From: Pseudomonas sp. KNUC1026
Lineage (GTDB): Bacteria; Pseudomonadota; Gammaproteobacteria; Pseudomonadales; Pseudomonadaceae
Length of the DNA stretch: 64,000 bases
Assembly: GCF_021650705.1 (NCBI RefSeq)
Contig: NZ_CP087138.1
Location: 2,604,001-2,668,000, forward strand
Direction of reading: 5' to 3'
Each line of letters begins with the position of its first letter. Position 1 is the first letter of the stretch. A program made the position numbers and the translations under genes. This document shows positions 31,093 to 40,951 of this stretch, one piece after another. Below the pieces are notes generated by a model, which worked only from the letters and a program-made list of their open reading frames with translations, made no database searches and was not told where the DNA came from.

Positions 31093-32112
31093 TCAGCGCA
31101 TCGCCGCGATCGCATCGACCGATTCGCGAATCAGTGCCGGCCCTCGATAGATGAACCCCGAATACACCTGCACCAGGCTCGCCCCGGCGGCGATCTTCTC
31201 GGCTGCGTGCGCGCCCTCGGTGATGCCGCCAGCGGCGATGATGGGCATGCGCCCTGCCAGTTCACCGGCCAGCACACGCACTGTGTTCGTACTCTCTCGC
31301 GTACCGGGCCGCCCGACAGCCCGCCCGCCTCGTCGGCATGCGCCAAGCCCTCGACGCCTTCGCGGCTAAGGGTGGTGTTGGTGGCGATCACCGCATCCAT
31401 CCCCGAGGCCAGCAGCGCCTGCGCGACCAGCGCGGTTTCTTCGTCGGTCATGTCCGGGGCGATCTTGATGGCCAGAGGCACTCGCTTGCGCTGCTCTGTC
31501 GCCAGCACTTCCCGGCGTTCGGCCAGGGCGTCGAGCAACTGCTTGAGCGAATCACCGAACTGCAGGCTGCGCAGGCCTGGGGTGTTCGGGGAACTGACAT
31601 TCACGGTGATGTAACTGGCGTGGGCGTAGACCTTGTTCAGGCCGATCAGGTAATCACTTACCGCGTTCTCGACCGGGGTGTCGAAGTTCTTGCCGATGTT
31701 GATGCCCAGCACCCCGTTGAAGCGCGCGGCGCGCACGTGTTCCAGCAAGTGGTCGACCCCCAGGTTGTTGAAGCCCATGCGGTTGATGATCGCCTGCGCC
31801 TGCGGCAGCCGGAAGATCCGTGGCTTGGGGTTGCCTGGCTGCGGGCGCGGCGTGACGGTGCCGACCTCGACGAAGCCGAAACCCAGCTGAGCGAAGCCGT
31901 CGATGGCCGCGCCGTTCTTGTCGAGCCCGGCGGCCAACCCTGACCGGGTTGGGGAACTGCAGCCCCATCACCGTGACCGGGTGGCTCGCCGGTGCCTTGG
32001 CCAGCAGGCCATTGACGCCGAGCCGGCCACCGGCACCGATCAGGTCCAGGGACAGGTCATGGGAGGTTTCGGGTGACAATTCGAACAGCAGCTGGCGGGC
32101 CAGGTTGTACAT
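31093..32112 (-). pseudogene. pyrD: Dihydroorotate dehydrogenase (quinone), two frameshifts
   Basis: Class 2 PyrD oxidises dihydroorotate to orotate in pyrimidine synthesis, passing electrons to quinone at the membrane. ATG 32112 starts [19 protein letters not shown], the membrane-associating helix. After LQFPNPV an extra base near 31941 breaks the frame before [29 protein letters not shown] with the catalytic Ser follows. A missing base near 31295 breaks it again before [20 protein letters not shown]. Repaired, the protein has the usual length of about 340 residues. Loss of this enzyme would cause pyrimidine auxotrophy, so errors are more likely than decay. Confidence 0.92.
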
Positions 32113-32182
32113 GGGCGGAGCACGCTCGCAGGTGGGGATCGGGGGGCGCCGATTATAGCCACAACCGCCGCCGGCTTTAAGC

Positions 32183-32875
32183 TCAAAGCGCGCCAAACCG
32201 ATAGCCGACGCCTGTTTCTGTGGTGATGTAGCGTGGCGCGGCCGGGTCATCACCGAGTTTTTGCCGCAAATGGCCAACCACGATGCGCAGGTAATGGCTG
32301 TCCTCGGCGTGGCTCGGGCCCCAGATGTCGATGAGCAGCTGGCGCTGGGTGATGACCCGGCCAGGGCGGCGTGCCAGCTGAGCGAGCACAGCGTATTCCT
32401 TGCGCGTCAGTGACAGCGGCTCACCGGCCAGGGTCACACGGCGCGCCGCCAGGTCCAGGCACAAGGCGCCCATTTCCACCTGGGCGGCTGGCTCGGCAGT
32501 TTGGCCATGCCCTTGGCGCAGCAGCCTGCGGACCCGCGCCAGAAACTCCTGAATCCCGAAAGGCTTGGTCACGTAGTCATTGGCACCTGCGTCCAGAGCG
32601 CGCACCTTCTGCTCTTCACTGGCGCGCACAGACAGCACCAGCACCGGAACCCGGGACCACTCGCGCAGTTCGCTCAACACCTGCTGCCCATCCCGATCAG
32701 GCAAGCCGAGGTCAAGCACGATCAGGTCGGGCTGGCCCAGCGCAGCTTCGGCCAGCCCGGCTTGCGCCGTCGCGGCCTCGAGCACGCGATAGCCTTGCGC
32801 AGCCAGGCTGATGCGCAGGAACTTGCGGATCTGGGCTTCGTCATCGATGACCAGGATGGTGCTGGCTGTCGTCAT
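32183..32875 (-). CDS. KdpE-like OmpR-family response regulator
   Basis: A 230-residue regulator. The receiver domain has DDE at 11-13, the phospho-acceptor Asp in [13 protein letters not shown] and Lys in DYVTKPF. The winged-helix domain has [20 protein letters not shown] and ends [14 protein letters not shown], close to KdpE. No KdpD kinase or kdpFABC genes are adjacent, so either the kinase is elsewhere or this is an orphan paralogue. It precedes pyrD on the same strand by 70 nt. Confidence 0.85.
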   Translation of the reverse strand: MTTASTILVIDDEAQIRKFLRISLAAQGYRVLEAATAQAGLAEAALGQPDLIVLDLGLPDRDGQQVLSELREWSRVPVLVLSVRASEEQKVRALDAGANDYVTKPFGIQEFLARVRRLLRQGHGQTAEPAAQVEMGALCLDLAARRVTLAGEPLSLTRKEYAVLAQLARRPGRVITQRQLLIDIWGPSHAEDSHYLRIVVGHLRQKLGDDPAAPRYITTETGVGYRFGAL

Positions 32876-32992
32876 GGAAAGTGTCGGGGCTCAGGATTCG
32901 AAGGCGCCAAGCATAGGCGGGTCGGCGCAGACATACCACTGGGCCAGCACGTCGCGCACTGCCGATACGCTCGATGAAGTGGAGCCTGCACG

Positions 32993-33283
32993 CTAGAGAG
33001 GCGGCTTGCGCTCGGTGCGCTGCTCCACCAGCTTGTCTTCGATGAATCGCAGATACTGCCAGGCACCGCCGTTGGGCCCGTACACCCAGATGCTGACACG
33101 CACCGCGCCATAAACGGGTGCGGGCTCCTCGACATACTTGTAGCGCGGAGGGCCGCATTTTTGCAGCACTTCGCCCATCCTCGCCTCAGCGCTGACGATG
33201 GAAGTGCCGCAACGGAACGTGGCATGAGCGCTGGTTGCCAGGCCAAGAATGGCCAGGCCCAGCCAGAGGGCTTTGGTTTTCAT
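32993..33283 (-). CDS. DUF2845 family exported protein
   Basis: A 96-residue exported protein with a signal peptide (MKTKALWLGLAILGLATSAHA). The short mature domain starts TFRCGTSIVSAEARMGEVLQ and contains CGPPRYKYVEEP, as in DUF2845. Two cysteines (near residues 25 and 43) could form a disulfide. Family function is unknown. It lies only 28 nt after fliK on the same strand, where fliL is found in related genomes. Confidence 0.85.
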   Translation of the reverse strand: MKTKALWLGLAILGLATSAHATFRCGTSIVSAEARMGEVLQKCGPPRYKYVEEPAPVYGAVRVSIWVYGPNGGAWQYLRFIEDKLVEQRTERKPPL

Positions 33284-33311
33284 GCCCTCAAGCCTAGCTC
33301 AAGCGAAACGA

Positions 33312-34745
33312 TCAAGCGTAGTAGTCCACCAGGCTGCTGCCGACGACGGTTTGCGCCGCAGGTGCCTCGATGGCATCCACTGTGCCCTCCTCGCCATCGG
33401 CGCCACGCCCACCGTTGCCGCGGCCACTGCCCGCCTGGCCACGCTGGCTTGCCTGAGCCTGCTGCTGTTGTTGCTGCTGCTGTTGCTGGCGTGATTGATC
33501 AGCCACGTTCACGTCTACGTTGTTCAGGCCCTGCTGCGCCAGCATGTCGCGCAGGCGCCCCTGCTGGCTTTCGAGCGCTTCACGCACCGCTACATGGGCG
33601 CTGCTGAAGGTGACCTGGGTTTGCTGGTCGGGGGTGACGTCCACGCGAATGTCCAGGCGGCCAAGCTCCAGAGGGTTGAGCTTGATGTCGGCGGACTTCA
33701 GGTTCTGGCTCGACAGGTACATCACCCGGTTCACCAGGCCCTCGGTCCAACCGCTCTGCTGCATCTGCAACGGTTGAGCTGCGGCGCTGGCCTGGGCCTT
33801 GGCGGTATCACTGACAGCCGGGGTAGCCAGGCTCTGCAAGCGGTTGGCGAAATCTTCCAGGCGCGGGCTGCGTTCGCTACCGGCCGCTCCCGGGTGCTTC
33901 TCGTCGAGCGCTGCGCCCAATTCGCTGGCGTCGCCTTGGGTGGCGCCCTGCTCGGCACCTTTGCCCTGGGCCAGGTTGCCGACCACTTCACTGAACGATT
34001 GGCCGCTGGTAGCGCTGCTGCCTTGAGTTTTCGAGTCGTCCTGCAGGGCATGGGTGGAGGTAGTGCCATTGGCCTTTGCATTGTGCTCAAGCGCCATGCG
34101 CACCATGGGCAGGTCAGCCAGTGCGTCGCCAGGAGGCCCGCCGTCGCTGGCATCATCGCTCGACGCAGTGGCCTGTACGGCCGGTTGCGGCTGCACCGAT
34201 GGCGCAGGCACCACAGCCTGCGGCTGCGGCTCTGGCGGAGCAGGCACTGCAGGCTGTGGCTGAGTGGTATCAGGCAGCGCAGCCACTACGGCCTTCACCT
34301 CATCGCTGCTGGCGACGTCTTCATCATCGCTGGCAGCATCGCTGTCATCCGCACCGTTGGCCTTGCCTTTGGAAGACGTCTTGGCAGTGGCATCGGTTTT
34401 CGACGGTGGGCCGGCCTTGTCGTTGCTGTTGGCTTTGTCGCTGGCCCTGGCCGGCAAATCCTTGCCGCCGGAGGCAACCTGCCCCTTGCCGCCTGCTGCG
34501 TTGTCAGCCGCCGACGGTTTATTGTCGGGAGCGTCAAATGCATGACCGCTCGATTTAGACGACATGTCTGGCCGCTTTAACGCCATGGCCGGCCGCTGGC
34601 TGGCGTAGACCTGGGAGAAGCTCTGGCCAGCATCGTTGGTGAAGCTGGCGGGCTTGGCGGGGGAATTGCCTGCAAGCGCATTGGCGCCGGTGGCAGAGGC
34701 CAGACCGGAGCCATTTTGCAGCAGTGGATTGGAAGCGACAGCCAT
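33312..34745 (-). CDS. fliK: Flagellar hook-length control protein
   Basis: A 477-residue FliK, which measures hook length and triggers the export-substrate switch. The N-terminal two thirds are low-complexity and rich in Ala, Pro, Asp and Lys, as usual. The C-terminal switch domain has LKSADIKLNPLELGRLDIRV and VREALESQQGRLRDMLAQQG, followed by a run of ten glutamines and a Gly/Arg tail. ATG 34745 (MAVASNPLLQNG) is preferred to an upstream alternative start. The usual next gene, fliL, is absent. Confidence 0.92.
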   Translation of the reverse strand: MAVASNPLLQNGSGLASATGANALAGNSPAKPASFTNDAGQSFSQVYASQRPAMALKRPDMSSKSSGHAFDAPDNKPSAADNAAGGKGQVASGGKDLPARASDKANSNDKAGPPSKTDATAKTSSKGKANGADDSDAASDDEDVASSDEVKAVVAALPDTTQPQPAVPAPPEPQPQAVVPAPSVQPQPAVQATASSDDASDGGPPGDALADLPMVRMALEHNAKANGTTSTHALQDDSKTQGSSATSGQSFSEVVGNLAQGKGAEQGATQGDASELGAALDEKHPGAAGSERSPRLEDFANRLQSLATPAVSDTAKAQASAAAQPLQMQQSGWTEGLVNRVMYLSSQNLKSADIKLNPLELGRLDIRVDVTPDQQTQVTFSSAHVAVREALESQQGRLRDMLAQQGLNNVDVNVADQSRQQQQQQQQQQAQASQRGQAGSGRGNGGRGADGEEGTVDAIEAPAAQTVVGSSLVDYYA

Positions 34746-34811
34746 GTAAAACACCCCATAGCGCTGATTAGGTGGCACAGTGCATAGGGTTTAGCAATTT
34801 ACGGGCCAGGC

Positions 34812-35156
34812 TCAGGTCGCGCAGCGCTGCCGTTCGTCTTCAAACAGCAGGCGCACCGTGCCGAATTCATCATCGATACGATTGACCAGGTCTTCGATGC
34901 CCTGGAACGGGCCGCGGGTGGCGCGCTCTTCCAACTCACGGCACAGCTCGGCGAGGTGGACAGCACCCATGTTGCTGCTGCTGCCCTTGAAGCTGTGAGC
35001 CGCCTGGCCAAGCACTTTGGCATCGCGCACCTGGTGCAGGTGGTCGACGCGAACCGCCGAGTCGCTCAGAAAGGTTTCGAGCAACAAGGGGTATTCATCT
35101 TCCATCACTTCCTTGAGTGCAGTGAGCACTGAATAGTCGAGGTGTTCGGTAACCAC
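34812..35156 (-). CDS. Hpt domain protein (HptB-like)
   Basis: A 114-residue histidine phosphotransfer protein with the active His in AAHSFKGSSSNMG. The start is a GTG at 35156, chosen because AAGGAGG lies 6 nt upstream; no ATG fits. In P. aeruginosa an HptB-HsbR-HsbA module links phosphorelays to motility and biofilm choice. Here the same three protein types are encoded in a row inside the fli operon, in the order STAS, regulator, Hpt. Confidence 0.85.
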   Translation of the reverse strand: MVTEHLDYSVLTALKEVMEDEYPLLLETFLSDSAVRVDHLHQVRDAKVLGQAAHSFKGSSSNMGAVHLAELCRELEERATRGPFQGIEDLVNRIDDEFGTVRLLFEDERQRCAT

Positions 35157-35180
35157 GGTGTCCTCCTTGAGCGCGCGCAA

Positions 35181-36878
35181 TTATGCCTCAGTACCCCAGG
35201 CAAATTCCACGCGTGCGCAGCGCCCGTCGTCGGACCAATCAGCGTTGCGCGCCAGTTCCCTTATCAATTTCATGCCACGGCCCGAGTAATTCTGCGAGCC
35301 AAGTGGTGCGCGGGCATCGAACCCAGGGCCGCTGTCGCGCACGCTGATGGCCAGCTCGCCTCCGCCGCCCTGGCGCGGGCGCACCTCCAGATCGACCTTG
35401 ACGTACCCTTCCTGCAACGCCTCCAGACGCGCCTGGCGCTGGGCATAATACTCGGCAAAGCCCTTGGCATCGGCCTTCAGGCTTGACGCCAGGCCCAGCA
35501 CACCGTGCTCCAGTGCGTTTGAGTATAGTTCGGTCAACACTGTGTACAGCGCGCCGCTCTGGTCACGCAGGCCCTGAACCTCCAGCAGCAGCTGCAGCAA
35601 AAAAGGCAACGGGTTGTAGCGGCGCAGGGTCTGGGCTCGGAACTCGAACCCGACCGACCAGTCCTGCGGTGTCAACTGGCCGCTGTCGACCGACGCAAGC
35701 ACCGCCTGGCTGGCCTCACCCGGCGCCCAGCCGCGAATCTGTACCATGCTGACATCGTCACGGGACTCTCCACGAAATTGCGCGAGGGCTTCACGAATAT
35801 CTTCGAACAATCGATCCGGGTCCTGATTATGGTCGAACACCCGGTGCAGCCGATCCAGGCCGAACAACTCGTCCTGCTCATTGGTGGTGTCGATCACCCC
35901 GTCCGACATCAGAAATACCCGATCGCCCGGGCGGAACGGCACGGTTTCGAACGTGCTGTCGAAGCTCTGCGAATTGAGAATGCCAAGCGGCAGGTGGCGT
36001 GACACCAGCGGGATGCGTGGGCCACCGGTCGCCTGCAGGTAGCCATCGGGCATGCCGCCGTTCCATACCTCCAGCACCTGGCGCTGCGGGCTGATGTTCA
36101 GCAGCGTGGCGCAGCAGAACATGTCCACCGGCAGGATGCGCTTGAGTTTGGCATTCATCTCCCGCAAGGTCTCGGCCAGGCCGTAGCCTTTGGCGGCCAT
36201 GCCATAGAAGGCCTCGGCCAATGGCATGGCACCGACCGCCGCCGGCAGGCCGTGGCCTGTGAAGTCACCCAACATGACGTGCATATCGCCGCGCGGTGTG
36301 TAGGCCGCCAGCAGCAGGTCGCCATTGAACAGGGCGTAGGGAGACTGGAGATAGCGGATGTTGCCGGTATTCAGGCAACCAGAGTGCGCGACCTGATCGA
36401 ACACCGCCTTGGCCACGCGCTGCTCGTTGAGCAGGTGGTTATGGTGGTACGCAAGCAGGTCACGTTGCTCGAGCACCGTGGCCTGCAACCTGCGCATGCG
36501 CTCCATGGCCTTGATCTTGGCCCCGAGCACCACCTGATTGTAGGGTTTGGCGAGAAAATCATCCCCTCCCGCCTCCACGCACTGCACCAGCGCCTGCTCC
36601 TCGGTCAATGAGGTCAGGAAGATGATCGGAACCAGCTCGTCGCCCGCGCGGGCCTTGATCTGCCGCGCGGCCTCGAAACCGTCCATCACGGGCATCATGG
36701 CGTCGAGCAGCACCAGTTGAGGACGCACCTGCTCGAACATCCTCACCGCTTCCTCGCCATTGCCCGCCTGAAGCACATGATGCCCCTGGCGGCGCACGAT
36801 GCCCGACAACAGCATGCGGTCGGTCATGTTGTCATCGGCGATCAGAATCGTGAGCGCCGGTGCATCGCCTGCGCTCAT
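35181..36878 (-). CDS. Response regulator with PP2C phosphatase and histidine-kinase-like ATPase domains (HsbR-like)
   Basis: A 565-residue three-domain protein. The receiver (residues 8-125) has Asp in LVLLDAMMPVMDG. The SpoIIE/PP2C phosphatase (about 170-390) has GDFTGHGLPAAVGAMPL and FLMSDGVID. A C-terminal HATPase_c anti-sigma-like domain (about 420-560) has ELYSNALEHG and SGPGFD. Homologue HsbR controls the phosphorylation of HsbA. ATG 36878 shares one base with the STAS stop (TGATG), so translation is coupled. The phosphotransfer protein follows directly. Confidence 0.9.
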   Translation of the reverse strand: MSAGDAPALTILIADDNMTDRMLLSGIVRRQGHHVLQAGNGEEAVRMFEQVRPQLVLLDAMMPVMDGFEAARQIKARAGDELVPIIFLTSLTEEQALVQCVEAGGDDFLAKPYNQVVLGAKIKAMERMRRLQATVLEQRDLLAYHHNHLLNEQRVAKAVFDQVAHSGCLNTGNIRYLQSPYALFNGDLLLAAYTPRGDMHVMLGDFTGHGLPAAVGAMPLAEAFYGMAAKGYGLAETLREMNAKLKRILPVDMFCCATLLNISPQRQVLEVWNGGMPDGYLQATGGPRIPLVSRHLPLGILNSQSFDSTFETVPFRPGDRVFLMSDGVIDTTNEQDELFGLDRLHRVFDHNQDPDRLFEDIREALAQFRGESRDDVSMVQIRGWAPGEASQAVLASVDSGQLTPQDWSVGFEFRAQTLRRYNPLPFLLQLLLEVQGLRDQSGALYTVLTELYSNALEHGVLGLASSLKADAKGFAEYYAQRQARLEALQEGYVKVDLEVRPRQGGGGELAISVRDSGPGFDARAPLGSQNYSGRGMKLIRELARNADWSDDGRCARVEFAWGTEA

Positions 36879-37189
36879 CAATGGGCCTGGATATCGAAGA
36901 GCTTGTCAAAATTGGAAATGGCGAGAATCTTGCGTACATCAGGGCTGGCATGCACCAGCCGCACGCAGGCGGCTTCGCCACCGCCATGGTCGCGCAGCAG
37001 CAACAGCATGCCCAGGGCAGAGCTGTCCAGGTAAGTGGCATTGCCCAGGTCTACTTCATAAACCTTGGCGCTTTTGCCGAATTTTTCGTAGGCGTTGCGA
37101 AAGTCCTGATGCGCGCCGAAATCGAAACGACCGCTGATGGTGATGGTCACTACGGTCCCGTCCTGGGAAAGATCGGATGTTACAGCCAT
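36878..37189 (-). CDS. STAS-domain anti-sigma factor antagonist (HsbA-like)
   Basis: A 103-residue STAS protein. The conserved phosphorylatable Ser lies in NATYLDSSALGMLLLL, with flanking TITISGRFDFGAHQDFR. Homologue HsbA binds either the anti-sigma factor FlgM or a diguanylate cyclase, depending on phosphorylation, and so tunes motility versus attachment. Its stop overlaps the HsbR-like start. It lies 89 nt after fliJ. Confidence 0.9.
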   Translation of the reverse strand: MAVTSDLSQDGTVVTITISGRFDFGAHQDFRNAYEKFGKSAKVYEVDLGNATYLDSSALGMLLLLRDHGGGEAACVRLVHASPDVRKILAISNFDKLFDIQAH

Positions 37190-37278
37190 GAGGGCATCCT
37201 TTTTCTAGGTGGCGTCTGCTTGAAATGTTTAGCACCGGGATGAGCCCGCCACAATCGGCAGGGCAGGTTTTTTCATCC

Positions 37279-37728
37279 TCAGTAGCTATCAGACCGCGGC
37301 AGGCGCTGGGAAAGTTCATCGAGCAAGCGCTGTTCTCGCTTGTCTTCCGCTGCGCGGGCCTCGGCAATGTAGCGTTCGACCAGTTTGCGCAAGCCTTCGA
37401 CTCGCGCGTAGGCGTCTTGCCAGGTTTTGCGTGCGTTGTTGAGGTTGTTCTGGTGCCAGGCAAGGCTGCGGTGCTGCTGGCCGACGGCAGTCTCCAATTG
37501 GCTCAGAAAGCGCTGGTAGTTCATCAGCCACATGCCCGACACCCCTTGAGTGCCGTTGCGAATCCACTGCTCCTGATAGTTGGCGCGAAACTGCTCCAGC
37601 TCTTGAAGTTTGGCCTGGGCAAGGCGCACCTGCCCTTGAAAGTGGCCCAGGCGCTGGGCAGCGGTGCGCTCGACCTTCTCGGCCATTTCCACCACGGGTG
37701 CCAGGCGAGCGGCTCGGCTGATTGCCAT
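37279..37728 (-). CDS. fliJ: Flagellar export chaperone/stalk protein
   Basis: A 149-residue, almost wholly coiled-coil protein starting MAISRAARLAPVVEMAEKVE. FliJ forms the stalk of the FliI ATPase ring and helps deliver chaperones to the export gate. High Gln/Glu/Arg/Leu content, length and position just after fliI support the call. It starts 6 nt after the fliI stop. Confidence 0.92.
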   Translation of the reverse strand: MAISRAARLAPVVEMAEKVERTAAQRLGHFQGQVRLAQAKLQELEQFRANYQEQWIRNGTQGVSGMWLMNYQRFLSQLETAVGQQHRSLAWHQNNLNNARKTWQDAYARVEGLRKLVERYIAEARAAEDKREQRLLDELSQRLPRSDSY

Positions 37729-37734
37729 GGGCGC

Positions 37735-39096
37735 TTACCCCGGGGCCACGGCAGGTTTGAAGATCATCGCAAGGCGATCAGCGCTTTCCTGCATGTTGTC
37801 GGTTTCGGTAAGGCCCTGGCGGAGGAAATGCACAAGCTTTGGATGCAGCGCGATGGCAAGGTCCGTCTCACGGTCACCGCCAGGCACATAGGCACCGACG
37901 CTGATCAGGTCGCGGCTCTGCTGATAGCGCGACCACAGCTGTTTGAACTGCTGCGCCTGGCTCAGGTGCTGAGGGCTGACCACCGCCGGCATCACCCGGC
38001 TGATCGAAGCTTCGATGTCGATGGCCGGGTAATGCCCCTCCTCCGCCAACCGGCGCGACAGCACCAGATGGCCATCGAGCACGCCGCGAGCGGAGTCGGC
38101 AATCGGGTCCTGTTGGTCATCGCCTTCGGACAGCACCGTGTAGAACGCTGTGATCGAACCCCCGCCCGCTTCGCCGTTACCGGCGCGCTCTACCAGCTTG
38201 GGCAATTTGGCGAAGACCGAAGGCGGATAGCCCTTGGTGGCCGGCGGCTCGCCAATGGCCAGAGCAATCTCGCGCTGCGCCTGGGCGTAGCGGGTAAGCG
38301 AATCCATCAGCAGCAAGACATTCTTGCCCTTGTCGCGAAAGTATTCGGCGATCCGGGTGCAGTACATGGCCGCGCGCAGGCGCATCAGCGGCGCGTCATC
38401 GGCCGGTGAGGCGACCACCACCGAACGCTTGAGCCCTTCTGCGCCGAGAATGTGCTCGATGAATTCCTTCACCTCGCGGCCACGCTCGCCGATCAGGCCC
38501 ACCACGATGATCTCGGCTTCGGTGAAGCGCGTCATCATCCCCAGCAGCACACTCTTGCCCACGCCGGTACCGGCGAACAGGCCCAGGCGCTGGCCGCGGC
38601 CTACGGTGAGCAGGCCGTTGATGCAGCGAATGCCCACGTCCAGCGGCTTGCTGATCGGGTCACGGTTGAGCGGGTTGATGGTCGGGCCGTCCAGCGGCAC
38701 CCAGTCCTCTGCCTTCATGCCGCCCTTGCCGTCCAGCGCGCGTCCGGCGCCATCGAGGATGCGCCCCAGCATGCTCATGCCCATCGGCAGCCGGCCAGTG
38801 TCCGGCAGCGGCACAACGCGGGCACCGGGGGCGATACCGGCGAGGCTGCCCACCGGCATCAGGAACACCTTGCTGCCGGAGAACCCCATCACCTCGGCTT
38901 CCACCTGGGAGGGGTCGTAGCTGTCGTCGTTGATCACCAGGCAGCGGGTGCCCATTGCAGCGCGCAGGCCTTCGGCCTCAAGCGTCAGCCCGACCATGCG
39001 CAACAGGCGCCCTTCCACGACCGGCTGGCGCGGCAGGTCGATCGCCGGCACATAGGTGCCCAGGCGTTTGCCGAAACTGGTGCGTTCAAGAAGCAT
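37735..39096 (-). CDS. fliI: Flagellum-specific ATPase
   Basis: A 453-residue ATPase of the flagellar type III export apparatus. Walker A is [15 protein letters not shown] (near residue 172), with [20 protein letters not shown] as Walker B and [20 protein letters not shown] as the type III ATPase signature. It overlaps fliH by 11 nt and is followed by fliJ. Length and start ([13 protein letters not shown]) match Pseudomonas FliI. Confidence 0.97.
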   Translation of the reverse strand: MLLERTSFGKRLGTYVPAIDLPRQPVVEGRLLRMVGLTLEAEGLRAAMGTRCLVINDDSYDPSQVEAEVMGFSGSKVFLMPVGSLAGIAPGARVVPLPDTGRLPMGMSMLGRILDGAGRALDGKGGMKAEDWVPLDGPTINPLNRDPISKPLDVGIRCINGLLTVGRGQRLGLFAGTGVGKSVLLGMMTRFTEAEIIVVGLIGERGREVKEFIEHILGAEGLKRSVVVASPADDAPLMRLRAAMYCTRIAEYFRDKGKNVLLLMDSLTRYAQAQREIALAIGEPPATKGYPPSVFAKLPKLVERAGNGEAGGGSITAFYTVLSEGDDQQDPIADSARGVLDGHLVLSRRLAEEGHYPAIDIEASISRVMPAVVSPQHLSQAQQFKQLWSRYQQSRDLISVGAYVPGGDRETDLAIALHPKLVHFLRQGLTETDNMQESADRLAMIFKPAVAPG

Positions 39097-39847
39097 CGCT
39101 GGCTTCCAGGGCGACCTGCAGGTCGGGGGCGGCAGGGTTCAGGCCCTGCTCGTGCAGCTGGTCGAACAGCTGCGCCAGCGCTTGCTTGATACGGGTTTCC
39201 ATGGTCGCGTCGATGCGGCTGTGTTCGGTTTCGACACGGCAACCACCGGGCAGCAGCGCCGGGTCTTCGAGAATGCGCCACTGCTCTTCGTGCCGCTCGC
39301 GCAGGGCCTTGATCTGTTCGAAATCCTTGGGGTTGACGAAGATGCGGATGTTGTTGGCCCCCATCGGCAGCAGCTTGAGCGCTTCATGCAGCACGCGCTC
39401 GATCTGGGCGGACTCCATCTTCAGCTCGCGCTGCACCACTTCGCGGGCGATATGCCCGACCAGTTCGATCAGCGACCGCTCGATCTGGGTGTCCTGCTCG
39501 GCAATCGGCGCCATGAGGTGCTCCAGCACCTGCTCCAGTGTCTCCAGTCGCACCGCCAGCGCGGCGTCGGACTCCGCCTTGCCCTTGACCAGCGCACTGT
39601 GGAAACCATCTCGCTCACCTTGAGCGAAGCCTTCGTTGTAGGCCTCCTGGCGAATCGCCTCCAGCTCTTCGAGTGTGAGCGGCTGCACTTCTTCCAGCGG
39701 CACTTCTTCGATTTCAGGCTCCTGCACCGGCTCCGGTTCAGGCGCCGGGCGCTCGGGGTCGAAGCTGGGCAGGCGCCACAGGTCCACGGCGCGCGCAGCG
39801 CTGCCGCGAATCAGGTCACTGGGCGGGTCATTGCTCGCTTGGCTCAT
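39086..39847 (-). CDS. fliH: Flagellar assembly protein, FliI regulator
   Basis: A 253-residue FliH that binds FliI and regulates its ATPase activity. A proline- and glutamate-rich N-terminus (residues 25-60) precedes a coiled region and the conserved C-terminal part. The latter contains [20 protein letters not shown] and [20 protein letters not shown]. The gene overlaps fliI by 11 nt and follows fliG after 81 nt. Confidence 0.94.
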   Translation of the reverse strand: MSQASNDPPSDLIRGSAARAVDLWRLPSFDPERPAPEPEPVQEPEIEEVPLEEVQPLTLEELEAIRQEAYNEGFAQGERDGFHSALVKGKAESDAALAVRLETLEQVLEHLMAPIAEQDTQIERSLIELVGHIAREVVQRELKMESAQIERVLHEALKLLPMGANNIRIFVNPKDFEQIKALRERHEEQWRILEDPALLPGGCRVETEHSRIDATMETRIKQALAQLFDQLHEQGLNPAAPDLQVALEASDAS

Positions 39848-39928
39848 CGGTTATTCCATCTTACCTGGGCGTGAACCGCGCAAAGGGCCGCGCGGCTCAT
39901 TCAAACATTAGGACAAGCATAGCCCCGG

Positions 39929-40951
39929 TTAGATCATCTCTTCGCCGCCCTTGCCGCCGAGCACGATTTCGCCGGCTTCGGCCATGCGCCGGGCGATGGT
40001 AAGGATTTCCTTCTGCGCGGTTTCCACTTCACTGACCCGTACTGGCCCTTTGGCCTCCAGGTCGTCGCGCAGCAGTTCGGAAGCACGCTTGGACATGTTC
40101 TTGAAGATCTTCTCGCGCACGCCGTCGTCGGCGCCCTTGAGCGCAACCACCAGCACGTCCGAGGACACCTCGCGCAGCAGCGCCTGGATGCCGCGGTCGT
40201 CCACGTCCTTGAGGTTGTTGAAAACGAACATGAGGTCTTCGATCTGGCCCGAGAGGTCCTGGTCTATGTCGCGGATCGAGTCCATGAGCTGGCCTTCGAC
40301 GGAGCTGTCGAGGAAGTTCATGATGTCGGCGGCACGCTTGATGCCGCCCAGGCTGGTGCGGGCGGTGGTCGAGTTGCCGGCGAACTGTTTCTCGAGAATG
40401 GTGTTGAGTTCCTTCAATGCCGCCGGTTGCACGGTATTGAGCGAGGAAACCCGCAGGATGATGTCCAGCCGAACCTTGTGGTCGAAGTGGCCCAGCACTT
40501 CACCGGCCTGGTCAGGGTCCAGGTACGCCACCACGATGGCCTGGATCTGCGGGTGCTCGTAGCGAATCACGTCCGCCACGGCGCGCGGCTCCATCCATTT
40601 CAGGCTGTCCAGGCCGCTGGTGTTGCCGCCCAGCAGGATGCGGTCGATCAGGCCGTTGGCTTTATCTTCGCCGAGGGCGGAGGTGAGCATCTTGCGGATG
40701 TAACCGTCCGAACCCACGCCCAGGCTGGTCTGGTCGCCAACGCTGACGACGAACTCGTTCATCACCTGCTCGACCTGCTCGCGGTGCACGTTGCGCATCT
40801 GCGCCATGGCCACGCCCACCCGCTGCACTTCCTTCGGGCCCATGTGGCGCAGCACCTGCGCGGCATCGGTTTCACCGAGAGAGAGCAACAGGATGGCGGC
40901 TTTGTCGACTTTGGTCAGCTTGGGTGCGGCGAGCGCTTGATTGTCACTCAT
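39929..40951 (-). CDS. fliG: Flagellar motor switch protein
   Basis: A 340-residue rotor protein that generates torque with MotA. The middle domain has the EHPQ motif in VIRYEHPQIQAIVVAYLDP. The C-terminal torque domain has IEDLMFVFNNLKDVDDRGIQ, with the charged residues expected to meet the stator. The start overlaps the 3' end of fliF by 8 nt. Confidence 0.97.
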   Translation of the reverse strand: MSDNQALAAPKLTKVDKAAILLLSLGETDAAQVLRHMGPKEVQRVGVAMAQMRNVHREQVEQVMNEFVVSVGDQTSLGVGSDGYIRKMLTSALGEDKANGLIDRILLGGNTSGLDSLKWMEPRAVADVIRYEHPQIQAIVVAYLDPDQAGEVLGHFDHKVRLDIILRVSSLNTVQPAALKELNTILEKQFAGNSTTARTSLGGIKRAADIMNFLDSSVEGQLMDSIRDIDQDLSGQIEDLMFVFNNLKDVDDRGIQALLREVSSDVLVVALKGADDGVREKIFKNMSKRASELLRDDLEAKGPVRVSEVETAQKEILTIARRMAEAGEIVLGGKGGEEMI

